The notes under the pieces were generated by a model. That model did not search any database. It was given only the letters and a program-made list of their open reading frames with translations, and was not told the origin of the DNA. 64,000 nucleotides of DNA from Alphaproteobacteria bacterium (lineage in GTDB: Bacteria; Pseudomonadota; Alphaproteobacteria; Micropepsales; Micropepsaceae), in assembly GCA_016125165.1 (NCBI GenBank), contig WGMH01000001.1:124001-188000 (forward strand), written 5' to 3'. Below, piece after piece: positions 17,366 to 26,219 of the stretch. The translations under genes were made by a program, and so were the position numbers. Numbering within the stretch: position 1 is the first letter of the stretch; the number at the start of each line of letters is the position of its first letter.

Positions 17366-17761
17366 ATGAGCAACGTTCAATCCTTGCGCATAGCCGACGC
17401 CGCACGTGGCATCCGTCACGTTTTCATCCGGAATTTGGAGGTGTTGGCCAATATTGGCGTTTACGGTCATGAAAAGGGCAAGCTTCAGCCTGTTCGCATC
17501 AATGTCGATCTGGCGGTTGAAGACCTGATCGACATACATGATAGGCTGGAGGAAGTGGTGGACTATGCCGAGATCGACGGCGCTATCCGCGCCATCATCA
17601 AGGCGGGCCACATCAACCTCGCCGAAACTTTGGCCGAGCGCATTGCCGATGCCTGCTTTTCGGACGCCCGTGTTAAGACCGCGCGCGTACGCGTGGAGAA
17701 GCTCCATGCCTTGCCCGGTGCCGAATCCGGCGGAGTGGAAATTGAGCGCGAGCGCCGCTGA
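17366..17761 (+). CDS. folB: Dihydroneopterin aldolase
   Basis: Folate-pathway enzyme that splits 7,8-dihydroneopterin into 6-hydroxymethyl-dihydropterin and glycolaldehyde. The 131-residue protein has the fold-typical start IFIRNLEVLANIGVYGHEKGK (here with VFIRNL), the catalytic-site region VVDYAEIDGAI, the LAETLAERIADACF helix and the C-terminal VRVEKLHALPGAESGGVEIER strands. About 15 extra residues precede the domain. It follows the FolM-like SDR by one base, forming a pterin/folate pair. Confidence 0.93.
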   Translation: MSNVQSLRIADAARGIRHVFIRNLEVLANIGVYGHEKGKLQPVRINVDLAVEDLIDIHDRLEEVVDYAEIDGAIRAIIKAGHINLAETLAERIADACFSDARVKTARVRVEKLHALPGAESGGVEIERERR

Positions 17762-17829
17762 ACAGCGGCTGAAACGCTTTGCCGTCTGCGCCGCTCGCCC
17801 GATCCTGCGGTGCGTACTATGAGCCTCGC

Positions 17830-19704
17830 ATGAATCAACCCGAAGAAATCGTCACTCCCTTGAAAGGCGCAGAGAGAATTCAGGCTTATCTGAAAACTCT
17901 GCCGGATGCGCCGGGCGTTTATCGGATGCTCAACGGCAAGGGCGAGGTGCTCTATGTCGGCAAGGCAAAGAGCCTCAAGAGACGTGTGACCTCGTATGCG
18001 CGCGGCACGCCGCATTCGGACCGCCTGACGCGCATGATTGCCGAAACGGCGGAGATGCTGTTTGTCACAACGTCATCGGAAACCGAAGCGCTTCTTCTTG
18101 AATCCAATCTCATCAAGAAGCTGAAGCCGCGCTACAATGTTTCCTTCCGCGACGACAAATCCTTTCCGAACATTCTGCTTCGGCAGGACCATGCCTTCCC
18201 GCAGCTTCTGAAACATCGCGGAGCCAAAACACAGAAGGGCATCTATTTCGGACCCTTCGCCAGCGCGGGCGCGGTGAACCGCACGCTCAACACGCTGCAG
18301 CGCGCGTTCTTGCTGCGATCTTGTTCGGACTCTGTGTTCGAGGCGCGCACGCGCCCTTGCCTGCTCTTCCAGATCAAACGGTGCAGCGGCCCTTGCGTCG
18401 GCCGTATCGACAACACCGACTATCGAGAGCTTGTAGGCGAAGCCGAGAGCTTTCTCGAGGGCAAAAGCCGCGCAGTGCAGGCAAGCCTCGTGAAGGATAT
18501 GGAGTCCGCCGCCGAAGCGCTCGACTTCGAGCGTGCCGCAGCCTTGCGCGACCGCCTCCGCGCCATGAGCCACATTCAGGCACATCAGGGTATCAACCCT
18601 ACCACTTTCAATGAGGCCGACGTGTTCGCAGCACACAATGAAGGCGGGCAGACCTGCATTCAGGTATTCTTCTTCCGTGCGGGCCAGAACTGGGGCAACA
18701 AGCCTTACTTCCCGCGCCACGATTCCGAGCAATCGCTGGGCGAGGTTCTGGAATCCTTCATCGGCCAATTCTACGACGAGCGCACACCGCCTGCGCTGAT
18801 CCTCTCCTCGCATGAGGTGGCGGAAGAGGCGCTGCTCACCGAAGCCCTCTCGGTGCGCGCCGAACGCAAGGTGGAAATCCTGAAACCCCAACGCGGCGAG
18901 AAGCGCGAGATTGTGGAGATGGCCGCGCAGAATGCGCGCGAACAACTCGCCCGCCGCATGGCCGAGAACATTGCGCAGCGCGAACTGCTGGAGTGTGTCG
19001 CCGAACTCTTCGGGCTCGACAGTCCGCCGCGCCGCATCGAGGTTTACGACAACTCCCACATCATGGGCACCAACGCACTCGGCGGCATGATTGTTGCGGG
19101 GCCTGACGGCTTCGAGAAGGGCGAATACCGCAAGTTCAACATCAAGTCGGCGGACCTTACCCCCGGCGACGACTACGCCATGATGCGGGAGGTGCTCACC
19201 CGCCGATTCTCCCGTTTGATGAAGGAAGCGGGAGAAGACGAAAGCAAAGCCAAATGGCCCGACATTGCGCTGATCGACGGCGGGCCGGGACAACTGTCGG
19301 TGGCGATGCAAGTGTTCGCCGACCTTGGGGTAGAGGATGTAACGCTTGTTTCCATCTCCAAGGGCCCCGACCGCGACGCCGGGCGCGAACATTTCTATCT
19401 GCCGGGCAAGGAGCCCTTCCGTCTCGACCCCAAAAGCCCCGTGCTCTACTACCTGCAACGCCTTCGGGATGAGGCTCATCGCTTTGCCATCGGCTCCCAC
19501 CGGAAGAAGCGGTCCAAGGCTATCGGGGCCAATCCGCTCGACGAGATCGCGGGCGTGGGTGCGGCCAGGAAGAGGGCCCTGCTCCAGCATTTCGGCTCAG
19601 CTCGGGCCGTGGCCAGCGCCAATCTGACGGACCTTGAGTCCATCGAGGGGGTTTCCAAGGCCATGGCGAAGAAAATTTTCGACTTCTTCCACCCAACGGC
19701 GTGA
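17830..19704 (+). CDS. uvrC: Excinuclease ABC subunit C
   Basis: UvrC makes both incisions around a DNA lesion after UvrB recruitment. The 624-residue protein has an N-terminal GIY-YIG nuclease ([20 protein letters not shown], with the arginine in KSLKRRV), the UvrB-interacting UVR motif ([22 protein letters not shown]), the RNase H-like C-terminal nuclease ([20 protein letters not shown], and [12 protein letters not shown]), and a final helix-hairpin-helix pair ([28 protein letters not shown]). The ATG at 17830 is chosen because the protein then starts close to the nuclease domain; an ATG at 17779 lies in unrelated sequence. uvrB is in the same window. Confidence 0.97.
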   Translation: MNQPEEIVTPLKGAERIQAYLKTLPDAPGVYRMLNGKGEVLYVGKAKSLKRRVTSYARGTPHSDRLTRMIAETAEMLFVTTSSETEALLLESNLIKKLKPRYNVSFRDDKSFPNILLRQDHAFPQLLKHRGAKTQKGIYFGPFASAGAVNRTLNTLQRAFLLRSCSDSVFEARTRPCLLFQIKRCSGPCVGRIDNTDYRELVGEAESFLEGKSRAVQASLVKDMESAAEALDFERAAALRDRLRAMSHIQAHQGINPTTFNEADVFAAHNEGGQTCIQVFFFRAGQNWGNKPYFPRHDSEQSLGEVLESFIGQFYDERTPPALILSSHEVAEEALLTEALSVRAERKVEILKPQRGEKREIVEMAAQNAREQLARRMAENIAQRELLECVAELFGLDSPPRRIEVYDNSHIMGTNALGGMIVAGPDGFEKGEYRKFNIKSADLTPGDDYAMMREVLTRRFSRLMKEAGEDESKAKWPDIALIDGGPGQLSVAMQVFADLGVEDVTLVSISKGPDRDAGREHFYLPGKEPFRLDPKSPVLYYLQRLRDEAHRFAIGSHRKKRSKAIGANPLDEIAGVGAARKRALLQHFGSARAVASANLTDLESIEGVSKAMAKKIFDFFHPTA

Positions 19705-19729
19705 TTCTCGGTCTAATCTCCTGCCCGTC

Positions 19730-20344
19730 ATGCTTACGCTGCCCAACCTCATCACCATCACCCGCATCCTTCTGGTGCCCGTGTTCGCCGTCCTCTTTGT
19801 GATGCCGGGCGATAGCGCGCGCCTCGCTGCCTTCGCCATCTTCGTGATCGCCGGCGCGAGCGACGCGCTGGACGGGCTCGCCGCCCGGAAGCTTCAAGCT
19901 GGATCGGACTTCGGGCGGATGCTCGACCCTATCGCAGATAAGATCCTTGTGGCCGTCGCGCTAATGATGCTCGTCGCCGAAGGTTCGGTGCAGCAGTTCA
20001 TTCTCACTGGTCCCGGCATTCGCGGACTTCTCAAGCTGGTGCCTGCCCTGATCATCCTTACTCGCGAAATTCTTGTGTCAGGCCTGCGCGAGTTTCTGGC
20101 GGGCGCCGACGTGGGCCTGCCCGTCACTGGCATCGCCAAGGCCAAGACCGCGATCCAGATGGTGGCCATCGGCGCCATGATCCTTGGCCCCATTGCAGAC
20201 CGTTTCATTCCGGGCGCTCTCGCCTTTGCCTATGTCGCGCTGTGGGTGGCCGCTGGACTCACCGTTTACACAGGCTATGTCTATTTCCGCGCGGGCCTCG
20301 CGCACCTGCATGGGGGACGCGGCAAGGCCGGAGACGTGGCGTGA
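19730..20344 (+). CDS. pgsA: CDP-diacylglycerol--glycerol-3-phosphate 3-phosphatidyltransferase
   Basis: Integral membrane enzyme making phosphatidylglycerophosphate, the first committed step to phosphatidylglycerol and cardiolipin. The CDP-alcohol phosphatidyltransferase signature D-x2-DG-x2-AR-x8-G-x3-D-x3-D reads SDALDGLAARKLQAGSDFG followed by RMLDPIADK. The 204-residue length and start (MLTLPNLITITRILLVPVF) are typical. About six hydrophobic helices. The ATG at 19730 lies 25 bases after uvrC, the usual uvrC-pgsA neighbourhood, and the stop overlaps moaD by GTGA. Confidence 0.96.
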   Translation: MLTLPNLITITRILLVPVFAVLFVMPGDSARLAAFAIFVIAGASDALDGLAARKLQAGSDFGRMLDPIADKILVAVALMMLVAEGSVQQFILTGPGIRGLLKLVPALIILTREILVSGLREFLAGADVGLPVTGIAKAKTAIQMVAIGAMILGPIADRFIPGALAFAYVALWVAAGLTVYTGYVYFRAGLAHLHGGRGKAGDVA

Positions 20345-20592
20345 CGCTCCTCTACTTTGCCTGGTTGCGTCAGAAGATCGGCAAGAGCGAAGAGCAACTG
20401 GAGCTACCGCCCCACATCACCACACTCGCAGAACTCGTCGAATACCTGCGCGGTCAGGGTAGCGGATATGCCGATACCCTCGCCGACACGACGCGCATCC
20501 GGGCAGCAGTCAACCAGACTCATGTGGGATTGGATACGGCGATCCGCAATACCGACGAGGTGGCGTTCTTTCCGCCGGTGACAGGCGGATGA
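20341..20592 (+). CDS. moaD: Molybdopterin synthase small subunit
   Basis: Ubiquitin-like sulfur carrier; its C-terminal Gly-Gly is thiocarboxylated and donates sulfur to precursor Z in the MoaE complex. The 83-residue product starts LLYFAWLRQKIG, ends FFPPVTGG, and has the conserved AVNQTHVGLDTAI and DEVAFFPPV strand. Translation begins at a GTG that overlaps the pgsA stop (GTGA), and its own stop overlaps moaE by ATGA, so pgsA-moaD-moaE are translationally coupled. Confidence 0.95.
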   Translation: MTLLYFAWLRQKIGKSEEQLELPPHITTLAELVEYLRGQGSGYADTLADTTRIRAAVNQTHVGLDTAIRNTDEVAFFPPVTGG

Positions 20593-21035
20593 CGGCGCGC
20601 ATCTCCATACAGACCGGTGACTTCGATGTATCCCGCGAGATCGCGGCGCTGACAGGCGTACAAGCACATGTCGGTGCGGTCGCTACGTTCACCGGCATCG
20701 TGCGAGGCGATGACGGGCTGATCGCACTTACCCTCGAACATTATCCCGGCATGACGGAGCGGGAGATCGCGCGCCATGCCGATGAGGCGAACGCGCGGTG
20801 GAAACTCGATGGCATCACGGTCATCCATCGCATAGGCCGCCTTGAGACCGGTGCGCAGATCGTTCTGGTAGCCGTTGCATCTTCCCATAGAGGCGATGCA
20901 TTTGCGGCGTGTGAGTTCCTGATGGATTACCTCAAGACCCGCGCACCGTTCTGGAAGCAGGAAGAGCGCGCAGACGGCACACACTGGGTCGAAGCACGCG
21001 AGAGCGACGACAGAGCCGCGGAGCGCTGGCGCTGA
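20589..21035 (+). CDS. moaE: Molybdopterin synthase catalytic subunit
   Basis: Large subunit of molybdopterin synthase, which inserts two dithiolene sulfurs into precursor Z to form molybdopterin. The 148-residue protein shows the family blocks GAVATFTGIVRG, LTLEHYPGMTE, VIHRIGRLETGAQIVLVAVASSHR and the catalytic KTRAPFWKQE with its two lysines. Overlaps moaD by ATGA and meets the next gene at TGATG. The presence of both subunits implies molybdoenzymes elsewhere in the genome. Confidence 0.96.
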   Translation: MTARISIQTGDFDVSREIAALTGVQAHVGAVATFTGIVRGDDGLIALTLEHYPGMTEREIARHADEANARWKLDGITVIHRIGRLETGAQIVLVAVASSHRGDAFAACEFLMDYLKTRAPFWKQEERADGTHWVEARESDDRAAERWR

Positions 21036-21928
21036 TGGCGGCAGGCTGGCTCTGGGTGTTGTTCACCGTCTTCGCGGCGGCGGGGCAAACCGCTCGCAAC
21101 GCCATGCAGCGCGAACTCACGACCAGCCTCGGCACGGCGGGCGCAACGCATGTGCGGTTTCTGTTCGGTTTTCCATTCGCGTTCGTCTTCTTTCTCATAC
21201 TGTTGGCGCTGGGCCATCCGCTGCCGCATCCCGGACCCGCTTTCTGGCCGTGGATCGTAGCAGGGGCGCTGACGCAGATCCTTGGCACCGCACTCACCCT
21301 TGCCACCATGACCACGCGGTCGTTCGTGGTGGCGACGGCGTACCTGAAGACCGAGCCCATCCACGTGGCGCTGCTCGGCGTCGTGTTCCTCGGCGAACAC
21401 CTCGCGCCGGGCGTCATGGCGGCCATCGTGATCGCCACGGCGGGCGTGGTTCTCATCTCCTGGCGGTCGGGCGCAGAAGGCGGCATCAAGCCCGCGATCA
21501 TGGGGCTTTCCGCCGGGTTCTTCTTCGCCATCTCCGCCATCGCCTACCGCGCCGGGATTCTGGACGCGGGCGGCGATTCCTATGTCACCTCGGCGAGTAT
21601 TGGCCTTTCCTTCGGCCTTCTGGTGCAGACGCTCGTGCTATCGGCCTGGCTCTACGCCCGCGAACCCATGGTGCTGGCGCAAATCTTCCGGCTGTGGCGG
21701 CCCTCGATGTTCGCGGGCTTTCTGGGTGCGGCGGCATCGCAAGGCTGGTTTCTCGCCTTCGCGCTCGCCAGCGCCGCTTCGGTGCGCACGCTCGGACTGA
21801 TCGACGTGCTGTTCGCGCAGGCCGTCTCGCACATCGCCTTCAAACAGAAGACGACGTTACGCGAAGCCGCAGGGATCGCCGTGCTTATCGCAGGCATCTG
21901 CCTGCTGGTATGGGCACACGGCGTCTGA
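21035..21928 (+). CDS. EamA/DMT family transporter
   Basis: A 297-residue inner-membrane protein with about ten hydrophobic helices in two EamA-type repeats of five; the second repeat begins near residue 155 (PAIMGLSAGFFFAISAIAYR). Drug/metabolite transporters of this class export amino acids, nucleosides or other small metabolites; the substrate cannot be inferred. The helix-end LLVWAHGV is close to the C-terminus as usual. It shares one base with the moaE stop (TGATG), so it belongs to the pgsA-moaDE transcription unit, without an obvious functional link. Confidence 0.88.
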   Translation: MAAGWLWVLFTVFAAAGQTARNAMQRELTTSLGTAGATHVRFLFGFPFAFVFFLILLALGHPLPHPGPAFWPWIVAGALTQILGTALTLATMTTRSFVVATAYLKTEPIHVALLGVVFLGEHLAPGVMAAIVIATAGVVLISWRSGAEGGIKPAIMGLSAGFFFAISAIAYRAGILDAGGDSYVTSASIGLSFGLLVQTLVLSAWLYAREPMVLAQIFRLWRPSMFAGFLGAAASQGWFLAFALASAASVRTLGLIDVLFAQAVSHIAFKQKTTLREAAGIAVLIAGICLLVWAHGV

Positions 21929-21961
21929 GTTCAGATCGGTATTGCCGCGGCCAAATTCAAA

Positions 21962-22062
21962 TGTCATTCGCCGCATATGCGGCGAACCCAGTTCACATCT
22001 GCACAACTCACAAAGGGTAGCGCAGATGTCACCTGGGTGGCCCGCATTCGCGGGCCATGACA
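21962..22062. repeat. Paired palindromic repeat (family 1), full inverted pair
   Basis: First half: TGTCAT, then palindrome TCGCCGCATATGCGGCGA, then ACCCAG. Second half, inverted: CTGGGT, palindrome GGCCCGCATTCGCGGGCC, ATGACA. The spacer itself contains CACATCTGC and GCAGATGT arms, so the whole 101 bases can fold into one long branched hairpin, like a REP/BIME element. It sits between two convergent genes. Confidence 0.8.
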
Positions 22063-22077
22063 CCGAGAGGGCGTCCT

Positions 22078-22980
22078 CTATTCCGCCGCGAGTTTCACCG
22101 ACGATACCGGCGCGCGCACATCGGCGGCGTAGTCGTTCATCAGGGTTTCGCTGATCTGGCCGGGCGTAAAGCGATGGGGACCGATCTCGGCCACGGGTGT
22201 CACTTCCGCAGCCGAACCCGTGAGGAAGCATTCGGAGAAGCCCGTCAGTTCGTCAGGCTTGATGTGCCGTTCGACGACCGGGATCTGCCGCGAACGCGCC
22301 AGCGCCATCACCGACTGGCGCGTGATGCCGTTGAGGAAGCAATCGGGCGTCGGCGTGTGCAGCGAACCATCCTTCACGAAAAAGATGTTCGCGCCCGTGG
22401 CTTCGGCGACATAGCCGCGATAGTCGAACATCATCGCGTCGTGATAGCCCTTCGCCTCGGCGGCATGCTTCGACATGGTGCAGATCATGTAGAGACCGGC
22501 GGCCTTGGCCTGCGTCGGCGCGGTATCGGGCGCGGGACGTTTCCAGTCGGAAATGTCGAGGCGGATGCCTTTCAGCTTTTCCTTGGGATCGAAGTAGGAC
22601 GGCCACTGCCACACCGCGATGGCGACATGAATCTTTGTGGTCTGTGCGGAGACGGCCATCATCTCACTGCCGCGGAACACCACGGGGCGAACATAACCAT
22701 CCTGAATGCCCTGCGCTTCGGCAGCTTCGTAATTGGCGCGATTGATCTCGTCTTCCGTGTAGGGAATTTTCATGCCGAGAATTTCGGCGGACTTGAACAG
22801 CCGCCTGGTGTGCTCTTCGAGCTTGTAGATGCGCCCGTTGTAGAGCCGCTGCCCTTCGAACACGCAGGAGGCGTAGTGCAGGCCATGGGTCAGTACGTGG
22901 GTCTTCGCATCCCGCCACGGCATGAGCTTGCCGTCGTACCAGAGCGAACCGTCGCGATCGTCGAAGGGAATGACTGACAT
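22078..22980 (-). CDS. ilvE: Branched-chain amino acid aminotransferase
   Basis: PLP enzyme of fold type IV catalysing the last transamination in leucine, isoleucine and valine synthesis (and the first step of their breakdown). The 300-residue protein shows HGLHYASCVFEGQR at the substrate entrance, GYVRPVVFRG with the pocket arginine, the putative PLP lysine in TQAKAAGLY, EATGANIFFVKDG, and FLNGITRQSVMALA with FLTGSAAEVTPV for phosphate binding. Divergently transcribed from the MarR / response regulator / kinase operon, an arrangement I associate with the PetP/PetR locus of other alphaproteobacteria. Confidence 0.95.
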   Translation of the reverse strand: MSVIPFDDRDGSLWYDGKLMPWRDAKTHVLTHGLHYASCVFEGQRLYNGRIYKLEEHTRRLFKSAEILGMKIPYTEDEINRANYEAAEAQGIQDGYVRPVVFRGSEMMAVSAQTTKIHVAIAVWQWPSYFDPKEKLKGIRLDISDWKRPAPDTAPTQAKAAGLYMICTMSKHAAEAKGYHDAMMFDYRGYVAEATGANIFFVKDGSLHTPTPDCFLNGITRQSVMALARSRQIPVVERHIKPDELTGFSECFLTGSAAEVTPVAEIGPHRFTPGQISETLMNDYAADVRAPVSSVKLAAE

Positions 22981-23040
22981 AAGCGTTTCCTGACCCGTTT
23001 GACCTTGCCTTGGCGTGCGCTGGCAGCATAATTAGTCAGC

Positions 23041-23532
23041 ATGTCTGACGTAAAATCCGCTGCGAGCCCGTCTGCATCCCCTTTATACCTTCGGGACGAG
23101 GAGTTGAAGGAGGGCGTGGAGCTGCTTTTCCGCGCATTCCTTGAGATTTTCGGCCAGCGCGAGGAAATGGGCGAGGTGCTGGGCCGGGCCCACAGGCGGG
23201 CGCTTTACATCATTGCCCGTCATCCGGGCATCAATGTCGCCGGATTGCTCGGCATCCTGAAGATCACGAAACAATCGCTGGCCCGCGTGCTCAACGACCT
23301 GCTGGCGCATGGCTATGTTGAGCGCCGCGCATCGGTCCGCGACGGGCGGATGCGCCAGCTCTCGCTTACCTCCAAGGGCGCCGCGCTGGAGAACGCGTTA
23401 TGGGAAGCGCAACGCCCCCATCTGGTGCAGGCCTTCAAGGAGGCCGGACCCGACGCCGTGGCGGGTTTCCGCCGGGTGCTGAGCGGCCTTGCCGAACGCG
23501 CCGCCGGCACAAAATCGCCAGGGACCGCATGA
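23041..23532 (+). CDS. MarR family transcriptional regulator (PetP-like)
   Basis: A 163-residue winged-helix protein of the MarR family. The DNA-binding part contains IIARHPGINVAGLLGILKITKQ, SLARVLNDLLAHGYVERRAS and the wing VRDGRMRQLSLTSKG. It is the first gene of a three-gene operon and overlaps the response regulator by ATGA. In Rhodobacter capsulatus the MarR-like PetP and the OmpR-type PetR are encoded together and are needed for cytochrome bc1 expression; the same order here, next to ilvE, makes PetP the best guess. The cytochrome bc1 operon is 20 kb away in this window. Confidence 0.85.
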   Translation: MSDVKSAASPSASPLYLRDEELKEGVELLFRAFLEIFGQREEMGEVLGRAHRRALYIIARHPGINVAGLLGILKITKQSLARVLNDLLAHGYVERRASVRDGRMRQLSLTSKGAALENALWEAQRPHLVQAFKEAGPDAVAGFRRVLSGLAERAAGTKSPGTA

Positions 23533-24224
23533 ACGCCACCACCGACTCCCATCTTCTGGTGATCGACGACGATGAGCGCCTGCGCGCGCTTCTGCAGCGT
23601 TACCTCACCAACAACGGGTATCGCGTTTCTTCCGCCGCCGATGCCGCTGAAGCCCGTGCGCTGATGAAATCCATCGCGTTCGATCTTCTGATCGTCGATG
23701 TGATGATGCCCGGCGAGACCGGCATGGAATTCACGAAATCGGTGCGCAACGGATCGCAGGTGCCGATCCTGATGCTGACCGCGCGCGGCGAATCTGAATC
23801 GCGCATCGCCGGACTGGAAAGCGGCGCGGACGATTATCTGGGCAAGCCCTTCGAGCCGCGCGAGCTGGTGCTGCGCGTCCAAAGCCTTCTGCGCCGCAGC
23901 GCCGCTCCCATCACCGCTACCCACAAGGAAGTGACCATGGGCGAAGCGGTCTTCGATCCGGAACGCGGCGAGCTTCGCCGCAAGGGAAAGCCGGTGCGGC
24001 TGACAAGTTCGGAAATGGCGCTGCTACGCCTGTTCGCGACCTATGCCGGAAAATCCTTTTCGCGCTCCGACCTGTGCACGCGCCTTGGCGTGGCGCTGGA
24101 ACGTTCCATCGACGTGCAGGTGACGCGCCTGCGCCGCAAGATTGAGGAAGATCCCAAGCTGCCACTTTATCTGCAAACCGTGCGCGGCGTGGGGTACGTG
24201 CTGGTGCCAGACCGGGTGGCATGA
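23529..24224 (+). CDS. OmpR/PhoB family response regulator (PetR-like)
   Basis: A 231-residue two-component regulator. Receiver domain residues 7-120: acidic pair DDD at 13-15, phosphoacceptor Asp57 in DLLIVDVMMPG, the switch Thr84 in LMLTARG, and Lys106 in LGKPF. The C-terminal winged helix (about 135-230) shows LTSSEMALLRLFA and VDVQVTRLRRKIE ending VRGVGYVLV. The start overlaps the MarR stop, and the histidine kinase follows after one base. With the MarR partner it resembles PetR, the activator of bc1 genes, but the targets are unproven. Confidence 0.93.
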   Translation: MNATTDSHLLVIDDDERLRALLQRYLTNNGYRVSSAADAAEARALMKSIAFDLLIVDVMMPGETGMEFTKSVRNGSQVPILMLTARGESESRIAGLESGADDYLGKPFEPRELVLRVQSLLRRSAAPITATHKEVTMGEAVFDPERGELRRKGKPVRLTSSEMALLRLFATYAGKSFSRSDLCTRLGVALERSIDVQVTRLRRKIEEDPKLPLYLQTVRGVGYVLVPDRVA

Positions 24225-24225
24225 C

Positions 24226-25569
24226 GTGAACCGTCCGCAGCCGTTTCGCATGCTCAAGCGTTTCATGCCGCGCGGCCTGTTTGGCCGTTCGCTGCTCATC
24301 ATCATCGCGCCGGTGGTGATCCTGCAGGGCGTGGTGACCTATGTGTTCTTCGAGCGGCATTACGACATCATGACCGCGCGCATGGCCCGTGGCGTGGCCG
24401 CCGACATCGCTTTTCTGGTGAACATCACCGAATACAAGCGCCCGCTCGATGAGCGCGAGAAGCTGCTCGCCGACGCCGCCAGAGCGCTGAGCTATCAGGT
24501 CGATCTGATGGAAGGCGAAAAGCTGGCCGGCAATCCACGCCATTCGCCGGTGGACCTGAAGGACGCGATGACCCGCGTCTTCGCAGGCCAGCTTGGCGAC
24601 ACGCGCCGCTTCGCCTCGCGTTTCATTGGCGATGACTATGTCGATGTGAAGATCGAAGTGCGCGACGGAATCCTGCGCGTGATGATTCCGCGCAAGCGCC
24701 TTGTCGCCTCCAATGCCGACATCTTCATCCTGTGGATGGTGGGCTCCTCTCTGGTGCTGCTGGCAGTGGCCATCCTGTTCCTGCGCAATCAGGTGCGCCC
24801 CATCGAACGGCTGGCGGTGGCGGCGGAAAATTTCGGCAAAGGCCGCACGGTGCGCGATTTCAAGCCCTATGGCGCCACCGAAGTGCGGCAGGCCGCGCAA
24901 GCCTTCCTGACCATGCGCGAGCGCATCGAGCGGCATGTCACCCAGCGCACCGAAATGCTGGCAGGCGTAAGCCACGATCTGAAGACGCCGCTGACACGCC
25001 TGAAGCTGCAATTCGCCATGATGGACGACACGCCCGAAACGCGCGCCATGCGCGACGACGTGATCGAAATGGAGCGGATGCTCGACGAATATCTTGATTT
25101 CGCGCGCGGCGAAGGCGGCGAGGAATCGCAATCGACCGATATCGGCGAACTGGTGGGTGAAGCCGCCACCGCCGCCGCCCGCGCCCCGCATGCCAAACCC
25201 GATCATCTGAGCGTGAATGCACCGCCGGGACGCTTGTTGTGGGTGCGCAGGAATGCGCTGCGCCGCTGCATCACCAATCTCATCGACAACGCCATGAAAC
25301 ACGGCACCCATGTGGACGTAGCCATGCATGCCGCCGCCCGCTGGATCGAGATCACCATCGACGATGACGGACCGGGAATCCCTGCGGCGCGGCGCGAGGA
25401 AGCGTTCCGGCCGTTTCACCGGCTGGACGAGGGGCGCAATCTGCAGAAGGGCGGCGTCGGCCTCGGCCTTGCCATCGCCCGCGACATTGCCCGCGCGCAT
25501 GGCGGCGAGCTTTCGCTTGGCGACAGTCCGCTCGGCGGGCTTCGGGCGACGGTGCGCATTCCGGTCTAG
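24226..25569 (+). CDS. Sensor histidine kinase, EnvZ type
   Basis: A 447-residue membrane kinase read from GTG 24226, one base after the response regulator. Two transmembrane helices (about 21-42 and 166-187) flank a periplasmic sensor region, followed by HAMP, then the dimerisation helix with phosphoacceptor His250 in AGVSHDLKTPLTRL, and the ATPase domain with N box CITNLIDNAMKHG, G1 DDDGPGIP, F box RPFHRLDE and G2 GGVGLGLAIARD. HDLKTPLTR is the EnvZ-type H box. It should phosphorylate the upstream regulator. The ligand is unknown. Confidence 0.93.
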   Translation: MNRPQPFRMLKRFMPRGLFGRSLLIIIAPVVILQGVVTYVFFERHYDIMTARMARGVAADIAFLVNITEYKRPLDEREKLLADAARALSYQVDLMEGEKLAGNPRHSPVDLKDAMTRVFAGQLGDTRRFASRFIGDDYVDVKIEVRDGILRVMIPRKRLVASNADIFILWMVGSSLVLLAVAILFLRNQVRPIERLAVAAENFGKGRTVRDFKPYGATEVRQAAQAFLTMRERIERHVTQRTEMLAGVSHDLKTPLTRLKLQFAMMDDTPETRAMRDDVIEMERMLDEYLDFARGEGGEESQSTDIGELVGEAATAAARAPHAKPDHLSVNAPPGRLLWVRRNALRRCITNLIDNAMKHGTHVDVAMHAAARWIEITIDDDGPGIPAARREEAFRPFHRLDEGRNLQKGGVGLGLAIARDIARAHGGELSLGDSPLGGLRATVRIPV

Positions 25570-25639
25570 GGACGCAGGCGCCGATACGCGGCCCCCCTCC
25601 CCCGGGGAGAGGGTCCGGCGGCGATTTTTGCCGCAATCG

Positions 25640-25947
25640 CGCGGACGATGGACCGTTGCGGGTCGCGAAGTTTTCAACATGGGCGCATCGGGCATGCGGG
25701 CCAGGCCGCGCAATCTTGCGATGCGCCGGGCGATCCGGAGCGCCGCCTCCACCTGACGCTGCCAGCAACGCAAATGCCCTTCAAAGGCGGGCGTGCCGGT
25801 TGCCGCCTGCGCGCGCAGAAAAGCAACCCGCGATTGCGCGCGTAACGCCAACAGCGCGAAATTCATCTGCTGTTCGGCAAGCCGGCAGGCTGCCGTCATG
25901 GCATGGGTGGACGGCAGAAGTCTGTGTTCGTGCGCGCGACCGCGCAT
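25640..25947 (-). pseudogene. Possible unknown gene, 5' part only, lacking a proper end
   Basis: An ATG at 25947 has a strong AAGGAG nine bases upstream, and the first 100 or so codons look coding (Ala/Arg/Leu-rich helices, ACRLAEQQMNFALLALRAQS, RCWQRQVEAALRIARRIA). There is no stop where the gene should end: the frame passes through a GC-rich inverted repeat (about 25600-25618) and continues antisense to the kinase gene down to 23917, which cannot be real protein in full. It may be a gene whose 3' end was lost, or a genuine long overlap. No family recognised. Confidence 0.35.
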
Positions 25948-26087
25948 GGGTTGGCACTCCTTTTGGGGAGGCGCATTGTAAGGGTGGCGGTGAATGAGTG
26001 GATAAGTCGTCGCGATATTGCGATTTCGCGAATGAAATCAATGAGGCGGGGCGGGAGAAGTTGGGGGCTGCCCGCAAGAACCCAAAT

Positions 26088-26207
26088 TGTCATGGCCCGC
26101 GAGCTCGCAGCGACAGCGTACGAACGGGCCACCCAGATGGGACAAACACCGTTCTGCAACTGCCGAATCCGTTTCACCTGGGCTTGCCGCATTCGCGGCG
26201 AATGACA
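26088..26207. repeat. Paired palindromic repeat (family 1), long-stem variant
   Basis: First half begins TGTCATGGCCCGCGAGC and ends GGGCCACCCAG with an extended inner stem (26088-26136); second half is CTGGG, a shorter GCCGC/GCGGC stem, AATGACA (26178-26207), inverted. The extended first half matches, in reverse, the right half of the copy at 52662-52795. Fills the gap before the TetR gene's 3' end; bases 25948-26087 hold nothing else recognisable. Confidence 0.75.
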
Positions 26208-26219
26208 GCGAGGGTGTTG

